A stretch of 14,955 nt of DNA from CAYUCE01 sp964443275 (GCA_964443275.1 CAYUCE010000045.1:1-14955); one strand, 5' to 3'; shown: positions 1-7,385, counted from the first letter of the stretch. A program made the numbers and translations. Notes: generated from the sequence alone by a model not told the origin.

Positions 1-1
1 T

Positions 2-136
2 GGACTCTCACCAGCTGGGTTACAGCCTTTTCGGCTGCTCCGGAAGGCCGAAGCCATCCGCTACGAAAAACCACTTCCCTGGAACTTCTTCGGCTATAAC
101 TTGCGTTCCACAAGAAACAAAAAGCTCAATAAGTAG
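2..136 (+). CDS. possible 3' end of an unrecognised gene, truncated by the window edge
   Basis: A frame is open from the first base to TAG at 134-136 and would give about 44 residues ending in a basic tail (RSTRNKKLNK). It covers the end repeat at 53-107. The residues from that repeat (AIRYEKPLPWNFFGYNLR) recur with one substitution (F to L) in a + frame at the other end of the window, which weakly favours coding. The minus strand is also open across the repeat, so the coding strand is undetermined. I recognise no family. The sequence could equally be a structured intergenic repeat, since short GC-rich inverted repeats lie just upstream at about 24-53. Confidence 0.25.
   Translation, partial: GLSPAGLQPFRLLRKAEAIRYEKPLPWNFFGYNLRSTRNKKLNK
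53..107. repeat. 55-bp direct repeat, left copy
   Basis: This 55-bp stretch matches 14901-14955 in the same orientation at 52 of 55 positions with no gaps. The mismatches cluster near the middle of the 3' half (CTTC against TCTT). Flanking sequence outside the matched block differs on the left. The right copy ends exactly at the window edge, so its full length is unknown. Confidence 0.85.
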
Positions 137-284
137 GTTGTCAAAACAATATAGTTTGTTAACCGAGCTCCTGTCAAGTGATTGTTCGCATCCCCGGATA
201 AAATTTGATAAAATCAGACTGGTACACGGGGGTAGTATCTAGGCCAATTAAAGAGTGTTTTTGTTGTTCGGCGACCCAGATATT

Positions 285-314
285 TTGATCTAAAAATTCA
301 TTTTTTGGTAAAAT
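285..314 (+). promoter_or_regulatory. possible sigma-70/A-type promoter for the Crp/Fnr-family gene
   Basis: TTGATC at 285-290 and TAAAAT at 309-314 are separated by 18 bases, close to the housekeeping consensus. A small perfect inverted repeat, TGTC-AA-GACA at 321-330, lies where transcription would begin and could be an operator. The region 137-351 holds no gene that I can support. It is A+T-rich and also contains TTGAT-N3-ATCAG at 205-217, which resembles a Crp/Fnr half-site pair but has a spacer one base shorter than the FNR consensus. Confidence 0.3.
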
Positions 315-351
315 AGACTGTGTCAAGACAGTTGTTATCAAATATGCTGTT

Positions 352-984
352 ATGAACAAAGAAGAGAAGTTTAGAAGCTTTGCTAATCTTTTTGATTATC
401 TGTGCGCCGACAAGGGAGTGGTCGCCAAGTACAAACCTGGGGAGATTATCTATGATCAAGGCCAGCCCGATAACCGAGTCTATAGAATAAAGAGTGGAGG
501 TGTAGCTCAGTCCAGGAGAAGCATACAAGGTAATATCATTACCTATCATATTTTGACCCCTGGTGATATATTCTCCACCTATCATCTCTCCGAGGACGCG
601 GTCAACCAACCCTGTCAGGCCAAGGCACTGGTGATTTGTGAGATTCAGCAGGTTTTAAAAGCACACTTTCGGCGATACCTAAAAATCAATCCAAATTTAG
701 CTATCAAAGTGTGTGATCTTATCTCCGAGGAACTGCAGGCCCGGGATGAGACGTTAGAGAAGACGATCTATTGGTCGGCAAAAGAACGTATCTACTCCAT
801 GATAAAGGATTTGGCCCAATTCGGTTACCCATCGGAAGAAGGAAAGCACATTGACTTTCTCACCCGGAAAGAATTGGCTGACATGGTTGGGGTGACCCAG
901 GAAACCGCTATTCGATCTGTTATTGAGTTGGAAAAGGAAGGGAAAATTAAAAAGAATGGGCGGGAGATAATTGTATCGCCTTAA
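352..984 (+). CDS. Crp/Fnr-family transcriptional regulator
   Basis: The 210-residue length is typical of the family. Residues about 20-110 form the cyclic-nucleotide-binding-like beta barrel (YKPGEIIYDQGQP, then GDIF at 71-74). A long dimerisation helix follows at about 112-137, and a winged helix-turn-helix at about 140-208 (TRKELADMVGV, recognition helix near TQETAIRSVIELEKEG). The scattered cysteines (18, 88, 96, 121) do not match the FNR [4Fe-4S] spacing, so an FNR-type oxygen-sensing cluster is not supported. The effector cannot be read from the sequence. No good ribosome binding site precedes the ATG, but no better in-frame start is seen. The next gene begins about 77 bases downstream on the same strand, so co-transcription with the hpnA-like gene is possible. 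Confidence 0.9.
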   Translation: MNKEEKFRSFANLFDYLCADKGVVAKYKPGEIIYDQGQPDNRVYRIKSGGVAQSRRSIQGNIITYHILTPGDIFSTYHLSEDAVNQPCQAKALVICEIQQVLKAHFRRYLKINPNLAIKVCDLISEELQARDETLEKTIYWSAKERIYSMIKDLAQFGYPSEEGKHIDFLTRKELADMVGVTQETAIRSVIELEKEGKIKKNGREIIVSP

Positions 985-1061
985 ACTGGGTTGGATTCGG
1001 ACTAGAAGTTATTGCTTGCTCTCATGACTCCAGTTAGATTATATCTTTGTACCCCTTACCT

Positions 1062-2093
1062 ATGGAAGCTTTAGTAACCGGCGGTACCGGATTTATAGGG
1101 TCTAACGTAGTAAGAAGTCTCTTAAATCATGGGTTTAAGGTAAAAGTCTTGCTGCGGGAATCCTCCAATACCAAAAATATCTCCGGCCTGCAGGTGAGGA
1201 AAGCTTTTGGAGATCTACTCAACCCAGATTCACTTCGAAAGGCAGTTCAGGGTTGTCAACTGGTCTTTCATACCGCCGCACTGTATTCCTTTTGGACGCC
1301 CGATTCGGAGTTAATCTACAGGATCAATATCGAGGGAACCCGCAGCTTGCTCAAAGCTTGTCAAGAATTTGGTATAGAGAAAGTGGTTTACACTAGTTCG
1401 GTATCCACTCTAAAGACCGCTGAGGAAGGTAGGCCAGTGGATGAAGATTCCCCAGCCGACCCAAGTGAACTAATAAGCCATTATAAAAGAAGCAAGTATC
1501 TGGCCGAGCAGGTGGCCTTGGAATTTGCCCAAAGCGGCCTGCCGGTGACTGTAGTAAACCCCAGTTTTCCGGTAGGTAAAAGGGATATCAAACCTACCCC
1601 CACGGGCAAAGTCATCCTGAATTTTCTAAATGGAAAGATGCCTGCCTATTTGAATACCGGGATGAACGTGGTGGATGTGGAGGATGTAGCCGAAGGGCAC
1701 GTTTTAGCTGCACAAAAGGGCGAGGTTGGAGAGCGTTATATTCTGGGGGGGGAGAATATGAGTATGAAAGAGCTTCTTCATATGCTTTCCGATATCACCG
1801 GTTTGCCGGCGCCTAGAGTACGGTTGCCTTACTGGCCAGTCTTGGGGCTTTCATATATAAATCTTTTTCTCGCCCGATTTGTAACTCACAAGAAACCCCA
1901 GTTTCTTCCGGACAGTGTAAGGATGGCTAAACATTATATGTACTATGATCCAAGCAAAGCTATTAATAAATTGGGCTTGCCGCAAACACCTCCCCGGGTG
2001 GCCCTACAAAAGGCGGTTAGATGGTTCATAGAAAATGGTTACGTAAAGGAGCCGATAGCCAAAAGAATCAGCAAGGAGTTGAGGAACGAGTGA
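1062..2093 (+). CDS. hpnA: HpnA-like extended SDR (NAD-dependent epimerase/dehydratase/reductase)
   Basis: This is an extended short-chain dehydrogenase. The Rossmann motif TGGTGFIG lies at residues 6-13 counted from the ATG at 1062. The catalytic Y-x3-K is HYKRSK (Y141, K145), with the upstream TSS serines. The blocks VNPSFPVG, DIKPTPTGK, FLNGKMPAY, DVAEGH and RYILGGENM closely match what I know of the hopanoid-associated sugar epimerase family HpnA, whose reaction is not settled; dihydroflavonol-4-reductase-like proteins are the nearest alternative. The frame also permits a TTG start at 1047, but the ATG places the Rossmann fold at the usual distance from the N-terminus. Neither start has a clear ribosome binding site. 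The stop overlaps the GTG start of the next gene, so the two are almost certainly translationally coupled. No squalene-hopene cyclase or other hopanoid gene lies in the window, so a role in hopanoid synthesis is only an association. Confidence 0.82.
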   Translation: MEALVTGGTGFIGSNVVRSLLNHGFKVKVLLRESSNTKNISGLQVRKAFGDLLNPDSLRKAVQGCQLVFHTAALYSFWTPDSELIYRINIEGTRSLLKACQEFGIEKVVYTSSVSTLKTAEEGRPVDEDSPADPSELISHYKRSKYLAEQVALEFAQSGLPVTVVNPSFPVGKRDIKPTPTGKVILNFLNGKMPAYLNTGMNVVDVEDVAEGHVLAAQKGEVGERYILGGENMSMKELLHMLSDITGLPAPRVRLPYWPVLGLSYINLFLARFVTHKKPQFLPDSVRMAKHYMYYDPSKAINKLGLPQTPPRVALQKAVRWFIENGYVKEPIAKRISKELRNE

Positions 2094-2980
2094 AAGCGAT
2101 TAGGTTATTATCGTTAATTTTGGCCTTTCTGGGGTTAGTTTTCTTTATTGGATTTTCCTCTGCATCCGGCTTCCAACAGTTAATCGAAGGTGGGGATGTG
2201 GCCTACGAAAGGTGGAGCGGTGGCAATTTTGATTTTAGCACGTATCGGGGAAGGCTTGAAGAGGCCATCAGCAATTACCAAAAGGCCCTCTCCTTAGTTC
2301 CAGATGGGCAAGTTGGGGCCAAAGAGCACGTGTTGGATCGTCTGTCCCAGGCATATTTTGAACTGGCTTTTGCTTACCTAGGTGATCCATCGGCTAAGGA
2401 AAGCGCGTTTGCCAAAGGAAAGGATTATGCACTAAAAGCCTTAAGGTTAGATGCAAATTTTAGATATGTGGGGCAGGGAAAAGGGTTTCGGGCGGCTTTG
2501 GGTTCTTCTACTGATGTATCGGCCATCTTTTTCTACGGGAATAATCTAGGTAGCTACCTTGATTATCATTGGATGGTCGCACTTTCCGGTGGAATGAAGG
2601 ATGTTTTTGCTTCTTTTGAAAGATCGCTTGAGCTTGAAGAAAGATATTTAGGAGCGGGTCCACATCGGGCTTTGGCCTCCTTTTTAATTAAGGTGCCGGG
2701 ATTTTTGGGAGGAGATCGAGAGGCTTCTAAGCAGCACTTTGAGAAATCCATCCAACTGGCACCCCATTTTCTGGAAAACTATGTGGATTACGCCGAATAT
2801 TATGCCAAAGACAGCCTAAAAGATTGGGACCTTTTCTGCCAAAATCTGGAGGCTGCCCGACGTTTGGCAAAGGATGAAAAAGTTATGAAAAAGTGGCCTC
2901 TTTATAATACCCTGGCTGCAAAGAGGGCAAACCAACTTTATGGCTTTAAATATAGGGGAAAGCGAGTTTGCGGCGGGTGA
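2090..2980 (+). CDS. exported helical-repeat protein resembling TRAP-transporter T-component (TatT)
   Basis: From the GTG at 2090 the protein has 296 residues. It begins with a basic, strongly hydrophobic segment (KAIRLLSLILAFLGLVFFIG, ending SSASG) that looks like a signal peptide or N-terminal anchor. The rest is alpha-helical and TPR-like: AISNYQKALSL, AYFELAFAYL, SFERSLELEE and HFEKSIQLAP. The pattern FFYGNNLGSYLDY, LGGDREASKQHFEKS, then ENYVDYAEYYAKDS and LFCQNLEAARRL resembles the TatT family of periplasmic or lipoprotein partners of TRAP-type transporters. I see no lipobox cysteine and no TRAP permease nearby. The GTG overlaps the upstream stop in the form GTGA, and AAGGAG at 2073-2078 plus GAGG at 2081-2084 supply a ribosome binding site. 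Its pairing with the hpnA-like gene suggests a shared envelope function, which is inference. Confidence 0.7.
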   Translation: MKAIRLLSLILAFLGLVFFIGFSSASGFQQLIEGGDVAYERWSGGNFDFSTYRGRLEEAISNYQKALSLVPDGQVGAKEHVLDRLSQAYFELAFAYLGDPSAKESAFAKGKDYALKALRLDANFRYVGQGKGFRAALGSSTDVSAIFFYGNNLGSYLDYHWMVALSGGMKDVFASFERSLELEERYLGAGPHRALASFLIKVPGFLGGDREASKQHFEKSIQLAPHFLENYVDYAEYYAKDSLKDWDLFCQNLEAARRLAKDEKVMKKWPLYNTLAAKRANQLYGFKYRGKRVCGG

Positions 2981-3001
2981 GTTTATCTTCTTTAAGCTAT
3001 T

Positions 3002-3556
3002 TTATTTATCTACTTTTTCTAGCTCCTCCAGGGTCTCTTTATGCACCTGGAAGGAATCTTTCCCGTAAAGTACAAAACGCACCGTCAAGATATTGGAGCC
3101 TTCCTTTAGATAATTAATTACCGTTTGTAGAGCTACTTTTGCGGCTTCCTGGATGGGATATCCAAAGGCGCCGGTACTTAAAGCCGGGAAAGAAACGCTT
3201 TTTATCTCCTTTTCTTCTGCCAGCTTTAGACTTTCTCGGTAGCAGCTAGCCAGAAGTTTCGGATCGTCTTTTGAACCACTGTAAACCGGCCCCACAGTAT
3301 GGATGACGAAATCTGCTTTCAGGTTATGTCCTTTGGTAAGTTTGGCTTCACCTGTTTCACACCCGCCCAGGTTTTTGCACTCTTCCCAAAGCCCGGGCCC
3401 GGCGGCTCTGTGTATGGCACCGGCTACACCTCCACCCGGGGCAAGTCTCTTATTTGCTGCGTTGACTATACTTTTCGTTTCTTGGGCAGTGATATCTCCT
3501 CGGATGAGCTCCAAGGTCGAATTCCCGATCTCTACTTTTACCGTTTCTTTTTTCAT
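3002..3556 (-). CDS. macro-domain protein (ADP-ribose / O-acetyl-ADP-ribose binding or deacetylase)
   Basis: The 184-residue protein is a single macro domain of usual length. Motifs are GDIT at 20-23, NAAN at 32-35, GGGVAGAI at 41-48, HTVGPVY at 86-92 and STGAFGYP at 127-134, which form the ADP-ribose pocket. The ATG at 3556 is chosen because AAAGGAGG lies just upstream with a short spacer and the domain starts immediately; the frame extends to an ATG at 3619 but would add an unconserved stretch. The GGGVA motif has alanine where MacroD/YmdB-type hydrolases have aspartate (GGGVD), as in the archaeal AF1521 type, so hydrolase activity of the MacroD kind is uncertain while ligand binding is likely. 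The gene stands alone on the minus strand, converging on the TatT-like gene with a 21-base gap. Confidence 0.88.
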   Translation of the reverse strand: MKKETVKVEIGNSTLELIRGDITAQETKSIVNAANKRLAPGGGVAGAIHRAAGPGLWEECKNLGGCETGEAKLTKGHNLKADFVIHTVGPVYSGSKDDPKLLASCYRESLKLAEEKEIKSVSFPALSTGAFGYPIQEAAKVALQTVINYLKEGSNILTVRFVLYGKDSFQVHKETLEELEKVDK

Positions 3557-3722
3557 ATGGCCTCCTTTTGCCAGTGATTTGAGCCACTGTCGTTTGATAA
3601 AACCGTTTTTTAATACCATAAATCCGCATTTCTTTCAACCATCTCCATGAAGTATCTGAAGTTTTAATGTAAGCCTCCGTATTCTTAAGAAGCCATTTTG
3701 CTGTGCTCCTTATTTGGGAAGA

Positions 3723-3808
3723 AGAGGATAAAATTTTCTTCCTCGCTGCATAACTCCTCGCTTTCGCTCGTCAAACAGATTCGCCAGCGTCAGAAAAATT
3801 TATCCTCT
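3723..3808. repeat. 86-bp inverted-repeat element in the gene-free region before the manC-like gene
   Basis: The 17-base arms at 3723-3739 and 3792-3808 are reverse complements with one mismatch and enclose 52 bases, so the element could fold into a long hairpin or be a MITE-like unit. I see no target-site duplication and no adjacent transposase. The left half (CTTCCTCGCTGC) resembles 7483-7543. The surrounding region 3557-4099 holds no gene that I can support. It also contains TCCGAG-N5-CTCGGA at 3830-3846, AATTGC-CTCA-GCAATT at 4002-4017 and TTAGA-N4-TCTAA just after that, any of which could be a leader hairpin or operator for the next operon. Confidence 0.6.
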
Positions 3809-4099
3809 CTTGACCTTGTCGATTGGGTATCCGAGGGAATCTCGGAGGAAATGCCCTACGTTATCATGTAAATTTCTGTTCACCTGTGACTTGATTTCTC
3901 GCTTATATCAAACTCAGAACTTCTGATGAAGTATCTGTATGTTAAAGATCGCTGTTTAGTCGGCTTAATATCGAATGGCCTTGTGAACAACCATAGACGG
4001 AAATTGCCTCAGCAATTCTCATCTGTTAGACTAATCTAAATTAATTCATCGAACTTATTGCGCCCGTAGTTCACAGTTAATCATGAGAGGAGATTTAAA

Positions 4100-5173
4100 A
4101 TGAGAACCGTAGTGATTCTGGCCGGGGGAAAAGGCAAGAGATTATGGCCGCTATCCAGGGAGGAAAGGCCCAAACAATTTTTGAAAATAGGAGGAAAAAG
4201 CCTTCTTAGAAAGACATACGAGAGATCAGCCTCATTTGTAGATAAAGATCTTATCTATGTAGTGACTGGTAAAAAATATATTGATCAAACCCTTGCGGAG
4301 ACCGGTCTTCCCAAGCAGAACATTATTGGTGAACCATCTTCTAAAAATACTGCCCCGGCGATAGGTCTGGCCGCAACTTTTATATCAATTATGGATGAAA
4401 AAGCAGTTATGGCCGTGCTTCCCGCTGATCACACTATAGGGAAAAAGGAAGCCTTCTTAGGTTGCCTTCAAGACGCAAGTTCCATTGCCAGCGAGGGTAA
4501 TTGCATAGTAACTCTGGGGATTCCACCCGCCTTTCCGGCTACAGGATATGGGTATATAAAAGCTGCCGCCCCGCTTACCTCAAAGAAGACTAAACTAAAT
4601 AATGAGGCCTTTAAAGTGGCAAGCTTCGTGGAGAAGCCGGACAAAGAAACCGCTTGCCGGTACCTACAAGGAGGTGGTTATTTCTGGAATAGCGGTATGT
4701 TTATCTTCCGGGTAGACAAGATACTGACAGCCATCAAAAATTTGCTGCCGGAGCTTTATCAAGGACTTCAAAAAATAAAGGCTCATCTAAAAAGCGAAGA
4801 AAGGGACCGGGTTATTCAGCAGGTTTATAAAGATTTGCCATCAACCTCTATCGATTACGGGATTATGGAAAAATGTGAAAATGCAGTGGTGATACCTGCG
4901 GATATCGATTGGAATGACGTCGGAGACTGGAAACAGATGGAAAGGTTAATGGAAAAAGATAGTGACCATAATGCCGTGGATGGGAAACACTTGGGTGTAG
5001 AAACCGAAGGTTCGATCATCTACAGCGAATTGGAGCATAAACTAATTGCAACCTTAGGAATAGAAAATCTAGTAGTTGTAGATACTGAAGATGCTCTGTT
5101 AGTGATGGATAAGTCGAGGTCTCAAGATCTAAAAGAGATAGTGAAGAAGGTTGAGGTGAAAAATGCAAAGTGA
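4100..5173 (+). CDS. manC: mannose-1-phosphate guanylyltransferase (GDP-mannose pyrophosphorylase)
   Basis: It forms GDP-mannose from mannose 1-phosphate and GTP in the cytoplasm, supplying surface polysaccharide or glycoconjugate synthesis. The nucleotidyltransferase signature is LAGGKGKRLWPLSR at the N-terminus followed by RPKQFL. Further family blocks are GEPSSKNTAPAI at 77-88, LPADH at 107-111, FVEKPD at 176-181, GYFWNSGMF at 193-201 and the late DWNDVGDW. At 357 residues it is the short, monofunctional form, with no C-terminal phosphomannose isomerase cupin. AGGAG at 4088-4092, seven bases before the ATG, is a good ribosome binding site. The last codons (VKNAK) and the stop are built from the first unit of a 14-bp tandem repeat. 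The 2-epimerase gene follows after 54 bases and is probably co-transcribed. Confidence 0.93.
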   Translation: MRTVVILAGGKGKRLWPLSREERPKQFLKIGGKSLLRKTYERSASFVDKDLIYVVTGKKYIDQTLAETGLPKQNIIGEPSSKNTAPAIGLAATFISIMDEKAVMAVLPADHTIGKKEAFLGCLQDASSIASEGNCIVTLGIPPAFPATGYGYIKAAAPLTSKKTKLNNEAFKVASFVEKPDKETACRYLQGGGYFWNSGMFIFRVDKILTAIKNLLPELYQGLQKIKAHLKSEERDRVIQQVYKDLPSTSIDYGIMEKCENAVVIPADIDWNDVGDWKQMERLMEKDSDHNAVDGKHLGVETEGSIIYSELEHKLIATLGIENLVVVDTEDALLVMDKSRSQDLKEIVKKVEVKNAK

Positions 5174-5197
5174 AAAATGCAAAGTGAAAAATGAAAA
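5156..5197 (+). repeat. 14-bp tandem repeat array, about three units
   Basis: Units are at 5156-5169 and 5170-5183 (both GTGAAAAATGCAAA), with a degenerate third at 5184-5197. The array overlaps the stop codon of the manC-like gene and fills most of the space before the next gene. An array of the same unit in reverse orientation lies at 7386-7426. Confidence 0.9.
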
Positions 5198-5227
5198 AGA
5201 CAGTTAGCTAAATTTTCTCAAAAGAAT

Positions 5228-6343
5228 ATGAAAATACTTACCATTTTTGGTACCAGACCGGAAGCCATAAAAATGGCCCCGGTGATTAAGGCGCTCAAAG
5301 AGGAAGGTTTTGACTACCGGGTTTGCGTCACCGCCCAGCATAGGGAGATGCTCGATCAAGTCTTGGAAGTCTTTGCTATTGAGCCTGACCGAGATTTGGA
5401 TATTATGACCCATGATCAAACTCTCTTCGATATTACTGCTTCCATCATTCGGCTTCTGGGTGATTTGTTGGAAGAAGAAAGGCCGGCCGTTGTTTTGGTG
5501 CAGGGTGATACTACCACCACCTTTATTGCTTCATTGGCCGCTTATTACAAAAAGATAAAGGTAGGACATATAGAAGCCGGATTGAGATCCCACGACAAAT
5601 ACAACCCCTTTCCAGAGGAGGTCAATCGGATTTGTTGCGATCATCTGGCCGATTTACATTTTGCTCCAACCGAATCCGCCCGATTGAATCTACACCGGGA
5701 AGGCGTTAAAGACAAAAACATTTGGGTGACCGGAAATACGGGAATAGATGCGCTTTTTTGGGCCACCCAGAAGCTCACCTTACCGGAAGTCGAAGATGAA
5801 ATGGCGGCTTTTGGTAATTCCATATCCATCTCGGGAAACTACCGGTTAATTTTGGTTACCGGGCACCGCCGGGAAAGCTTCGGGGGAGGTATTGAAAATA
5901 TCTGCCGGGGATTAGCCAAAGTAGCCGGAGAGGAAGGGGTTGAAATCGTCTATTCTGTACACCTAAATCCCAATGTTCGAAAACCGGTCAACCGGATTCT
6001 AGGCCATATCGAGAATATCCATCTCATAGAGCCGCCTTCTTACCTACGGTTCGTATATTTAATGAATAGATCGTACCTTATCTTAACTGACTCTGGAGGG
6101 ATTCAGGAAGAAGCTCCCGCCTTGGGAAAGCCGGTTTTGGTAACCCGGCAAGTTACCGAGAGAACGGAAGGGATAAAAGCAGGCACTGCCAAGCTGGTAG
6201 GTACTGACCCTGACAAGATCTATAGGGAAGCAAAGAATTTGCTTACTAACAAGTCAGAATATGAAAAGATGGCTCAAGCTAAAAATCCCTACGGGGATGG
6301 GAAAGCAGCTTGGCGGATTATAAAGGCGCTTAAGTCAATTTAG
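5228..6343 (+). CDS. wecB: UDP-N-acetylglucosamine 2-epimerase, non-hydrolysing
   Basis: This cytoplasmic enzyme interconverts UDP-GlcNAc and UDP-ManNAc for polysaccharide, teichoic acid-linkage or enterobacterial-antigen-type synthesis. It has 371 residues, the usual length. Signatures in order are GTRPEAIK at 8-15, QGDTTTT from 92 (D94), GHIEAGLR at 113-120 (E116), NPFPEEVNR at 126-134, VTGNTGID at 167-174, TGHRRESFG at 211-219 (H213) and DSGGIQEEAPALGKPVLV from 288. These include the acidic and histidine residues known to matter in the family, and the two-domain GT-B fold is evident. It lies 54 bases after the manC-like gene on the same strand, and a strong terminator sits immediately after its stop, so the pair forms the end of an operon. 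No clear ribosome binding site is visible before the ATG. Confidence 0.95.
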   Translation: MKILTIFGTRPEAIKMAPVIKALKEEGFDYRVCVTAQHREMLDQVLEVFAIEPDRDLDIMTHDQTLFDITASIIRLLGDLLEEERPAVVLVQGDTTTTFIASLAAYYKKIKVGHIEAGLRSHDKYNPFPEEVNRICCDHLADLHFAPTESARLNLHREGVKDKNIWVTGNTGIDALFWATQKLTLPEVEDEMAAFGNSISISGNYRLILVTGHRRESFGGGIENICRGLAKVAGEEGVEIVYSVHLNPNVRKPVNRILGHIENIHLIEPPSYLRFVYLMNRSYLILTDSGGIQEEAPALGKPVLVTRQVTERTEGIKAGTAKLVGTDPDKIYREAKNLLTNKSEYEKMAQAKNPYGDGKAAWRIIKALKSI

Positions 6344-6345
6344 CC

Positions 6346-6371
6346 ATCCTGTATTCACAGGATTTTCTTTT
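6346..6371 (+). terminator. rho-independent terminator after the epimerase gene
   Basis: ATCCTGT at 6346-6352 and ACAGGAT at 6357-6363 form a perfect 7-bp stem with a four-base ATTC loop, followed by TTTTCTTTT. It begins two bases after the stop codon. The T-run is on the + side only, so it should not serve the convergent minus-strand gene that ends at 6381. Confidence 0.75.
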
Positions 6372-6380
6372 AATATACGG

Positions 6381-7055
6381 TTACCATCCTTCTTTACCTT
6401 TTAGTTGGATGAAGCTGCAAGGACACAGTTTCTCTTCCTCCAAATCCCCTTCCCCGTCTTTTTTAATTAACAGTAGCTCCTGCACGCGCCGGCTGCCCAC
6501 CGGGATGACCAGTCTACCCGGAGCGTTTAATTGATTTAGGAGTGAACCGGGAACTTTGGGTACGGAGCCGGTGCCCATTATCTTCCTGTAGGGGGCGTAT
6601 TCTTCCCAGCCCACCGTTCCATCACCAATCTTAAAGTGAATATTAGCATAACCCAGCTTTTCTAGAATAGCTTGAGCGTTACGGGATAGGCTTTCAAATA
6701 CCTCTATGGTGTAAACTTGGCCTCCAAGTTCAGCTAGAATGGCGGTTTGATAACCGGACCCGGTACCTATCTCCAGTACCTTATCGTCTTTCTGTAGATT
6801 AAGTGATTGAGTCATTAAAGCAACTATGTAGGGTTGGGAGATGGTCTGACCTTCTCCGATGGGAAGAGGATAATCCGCGTAGGCCCTATCCCTCATTTCC
6901 TCCGGTACAAACAAATGGCGGGGGACCTTTCGGAAGGCTTCTAGGACTTGCTCATCGGTGATATCCCTACCCTTTAGCTGATTTTTCACCATGCGGAGTC
7001 TATCGTCTACGTAGGTGGGCTGGCTATTATCGTCCTTCCAAAAACCAAATGGCAT
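6381..7055 (-). CDS. pcm: protein-L-isoaspartate O-methyltransferase
   Basis: It transfers a methyl group from S-adenosylmethionine to isoaspartyl residues, starting repair of aged proteins in the cytoplasm. The protein has 224 residues. Family motifs are RHLFVPE near 47, the substrate loop GEGQTISQPYIVA at 67-79, the SAM-binding LEIGTGSGYQTAIL at 94-107, GDGTVGW at 144-150 and GRLVIPVG at 180-187. The block that is usually close to YDxIIVTAAAP reads YRKIMGTGSVPKVP at 156-169, a divergent version. The N-terminal 20 residues are an unconserved lead. The ATG lies two bases from the stop of the DUF2007 gene, and a purine-rich stretch at the end of that gene serves as its ribosome binding site, so the two are co-transcribed. 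Confidence 0.93.
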   Translation of the reverse strand: MPFGFWKDDNSQPTYVDDRLRMVKNQLKGRDITDEQVLEAFRKVPRHLFVPEEMRDRAYADYPLPIGEGQTISQPYIVALMTQSLNLQKDDKVLEIGTGSGYQTAILAELGGQVYTIEVFESLSRNAQAILEKLGYANIHFKIGDGTVGWEEYAPYRKIMGTGSVPKVPGSLLNQLNAPGRLVIPVGSRRVQELLLIKKDGEGDLEEEKLCPCSFIQLKGKEGW

Positions 7056-7057
7056 AG

Positions 7058-7309
7058 TTATTTTTCTTCTTTGTTGGGCTGGCCGTTCTTGTCTTGGTAG
7101 GCTGCGATTATCTGGTTAGCCTTCTCTTCATATTCCTGGGGGACGGTTATCCTGATTTCACCCAGGCCATCTACGTTAAACGGGTAAACGGAGTGAGGGA
7201 CGTGGGAGACCAATCTGGGTTTTACCCCGTAAGATTCCAGCAGTCCTTTCAGCATCTGTGCTTCCGGTTCATTCCAACATCTATACACTACTTTGTAGTT
7301 ATCGTTCAT
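7058..7309 (-). CDS. DUF2007 family small protein
   Basis: The 83-residue soluble protein has the pattern of the DUF2007 (putative signal-transducing) family. It opens with YKVVYRCWNEPEAQMLKGLLES (the start resembles a ferredoxin-like strand-helix), followed by a Gly-containing turn and a strand ending LGEIRITVPQEYEEKANQIIAAY. The C-terminal tail is charged and probably disordered. No catalytic residues are evident, and the function of the family is unknown; many members sit beside housekeeping genes. It is the first gene of a two-gene unit with the isoaspartate methyltransferase (two-base gap), so it may share its expression in protein maintenance. That functional link is inference. Confidence 0.75.
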   Translation of the reverse strand: MNDNYKVVYRCWNEPEAQMLKGLLESYGVKPRLVSHVPHSVYPFNVDGLGEIRITVPQEYEEKANQIIAAYQDKNGQPNKEEK

Positions 7310-7385
7310 GGATTATTTTCCTTTATTCGCTAAATAGATTTTCTTAACTATTTTATCCTTACCTTTTTCATTTTACTTTATACAT

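Noticed and set aside
984..1035. Inverted repeat AACTGG...CCAGTT between the regulator and hpnA-like genes as a terminator
   Set aside because: The arms are six bases with a 40-base loop and no following T-run.
1047..1061. Upstream TTG start for the hpnA-like gene
   Set aside because: It adds five residues before a Rossmann motif that normally begins near residue 6, and it has no ribosome binding site. The ATG at 1062 is preferred.
2021..2089. ATG start for the TatT-like gene inside the hpnA-like gene
   Set aside because: It would place a hydrophilic stretch before the signal-peptide-like segment. The GTG at 2090 has a ribosome binding site and overlaps the upstream stop.
3557..3619. N-terminal extension of the macro-domain protein
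   Set aside because: The frame is open, but a strong ribosome binding site and the domain boundary both point to the ATG at 3556.
3299..3650. Two overlapping + strand open frames over the macro-domain gene
   Set aside because: They are antisense to a clear conserved domain and show no family features.
3648..3937. Repeated 12-mer ATGAAGTATCTG in the gene-free region
   Set aside because: A 12-base match within 15 kb is expected by chance and the flanks do not align.
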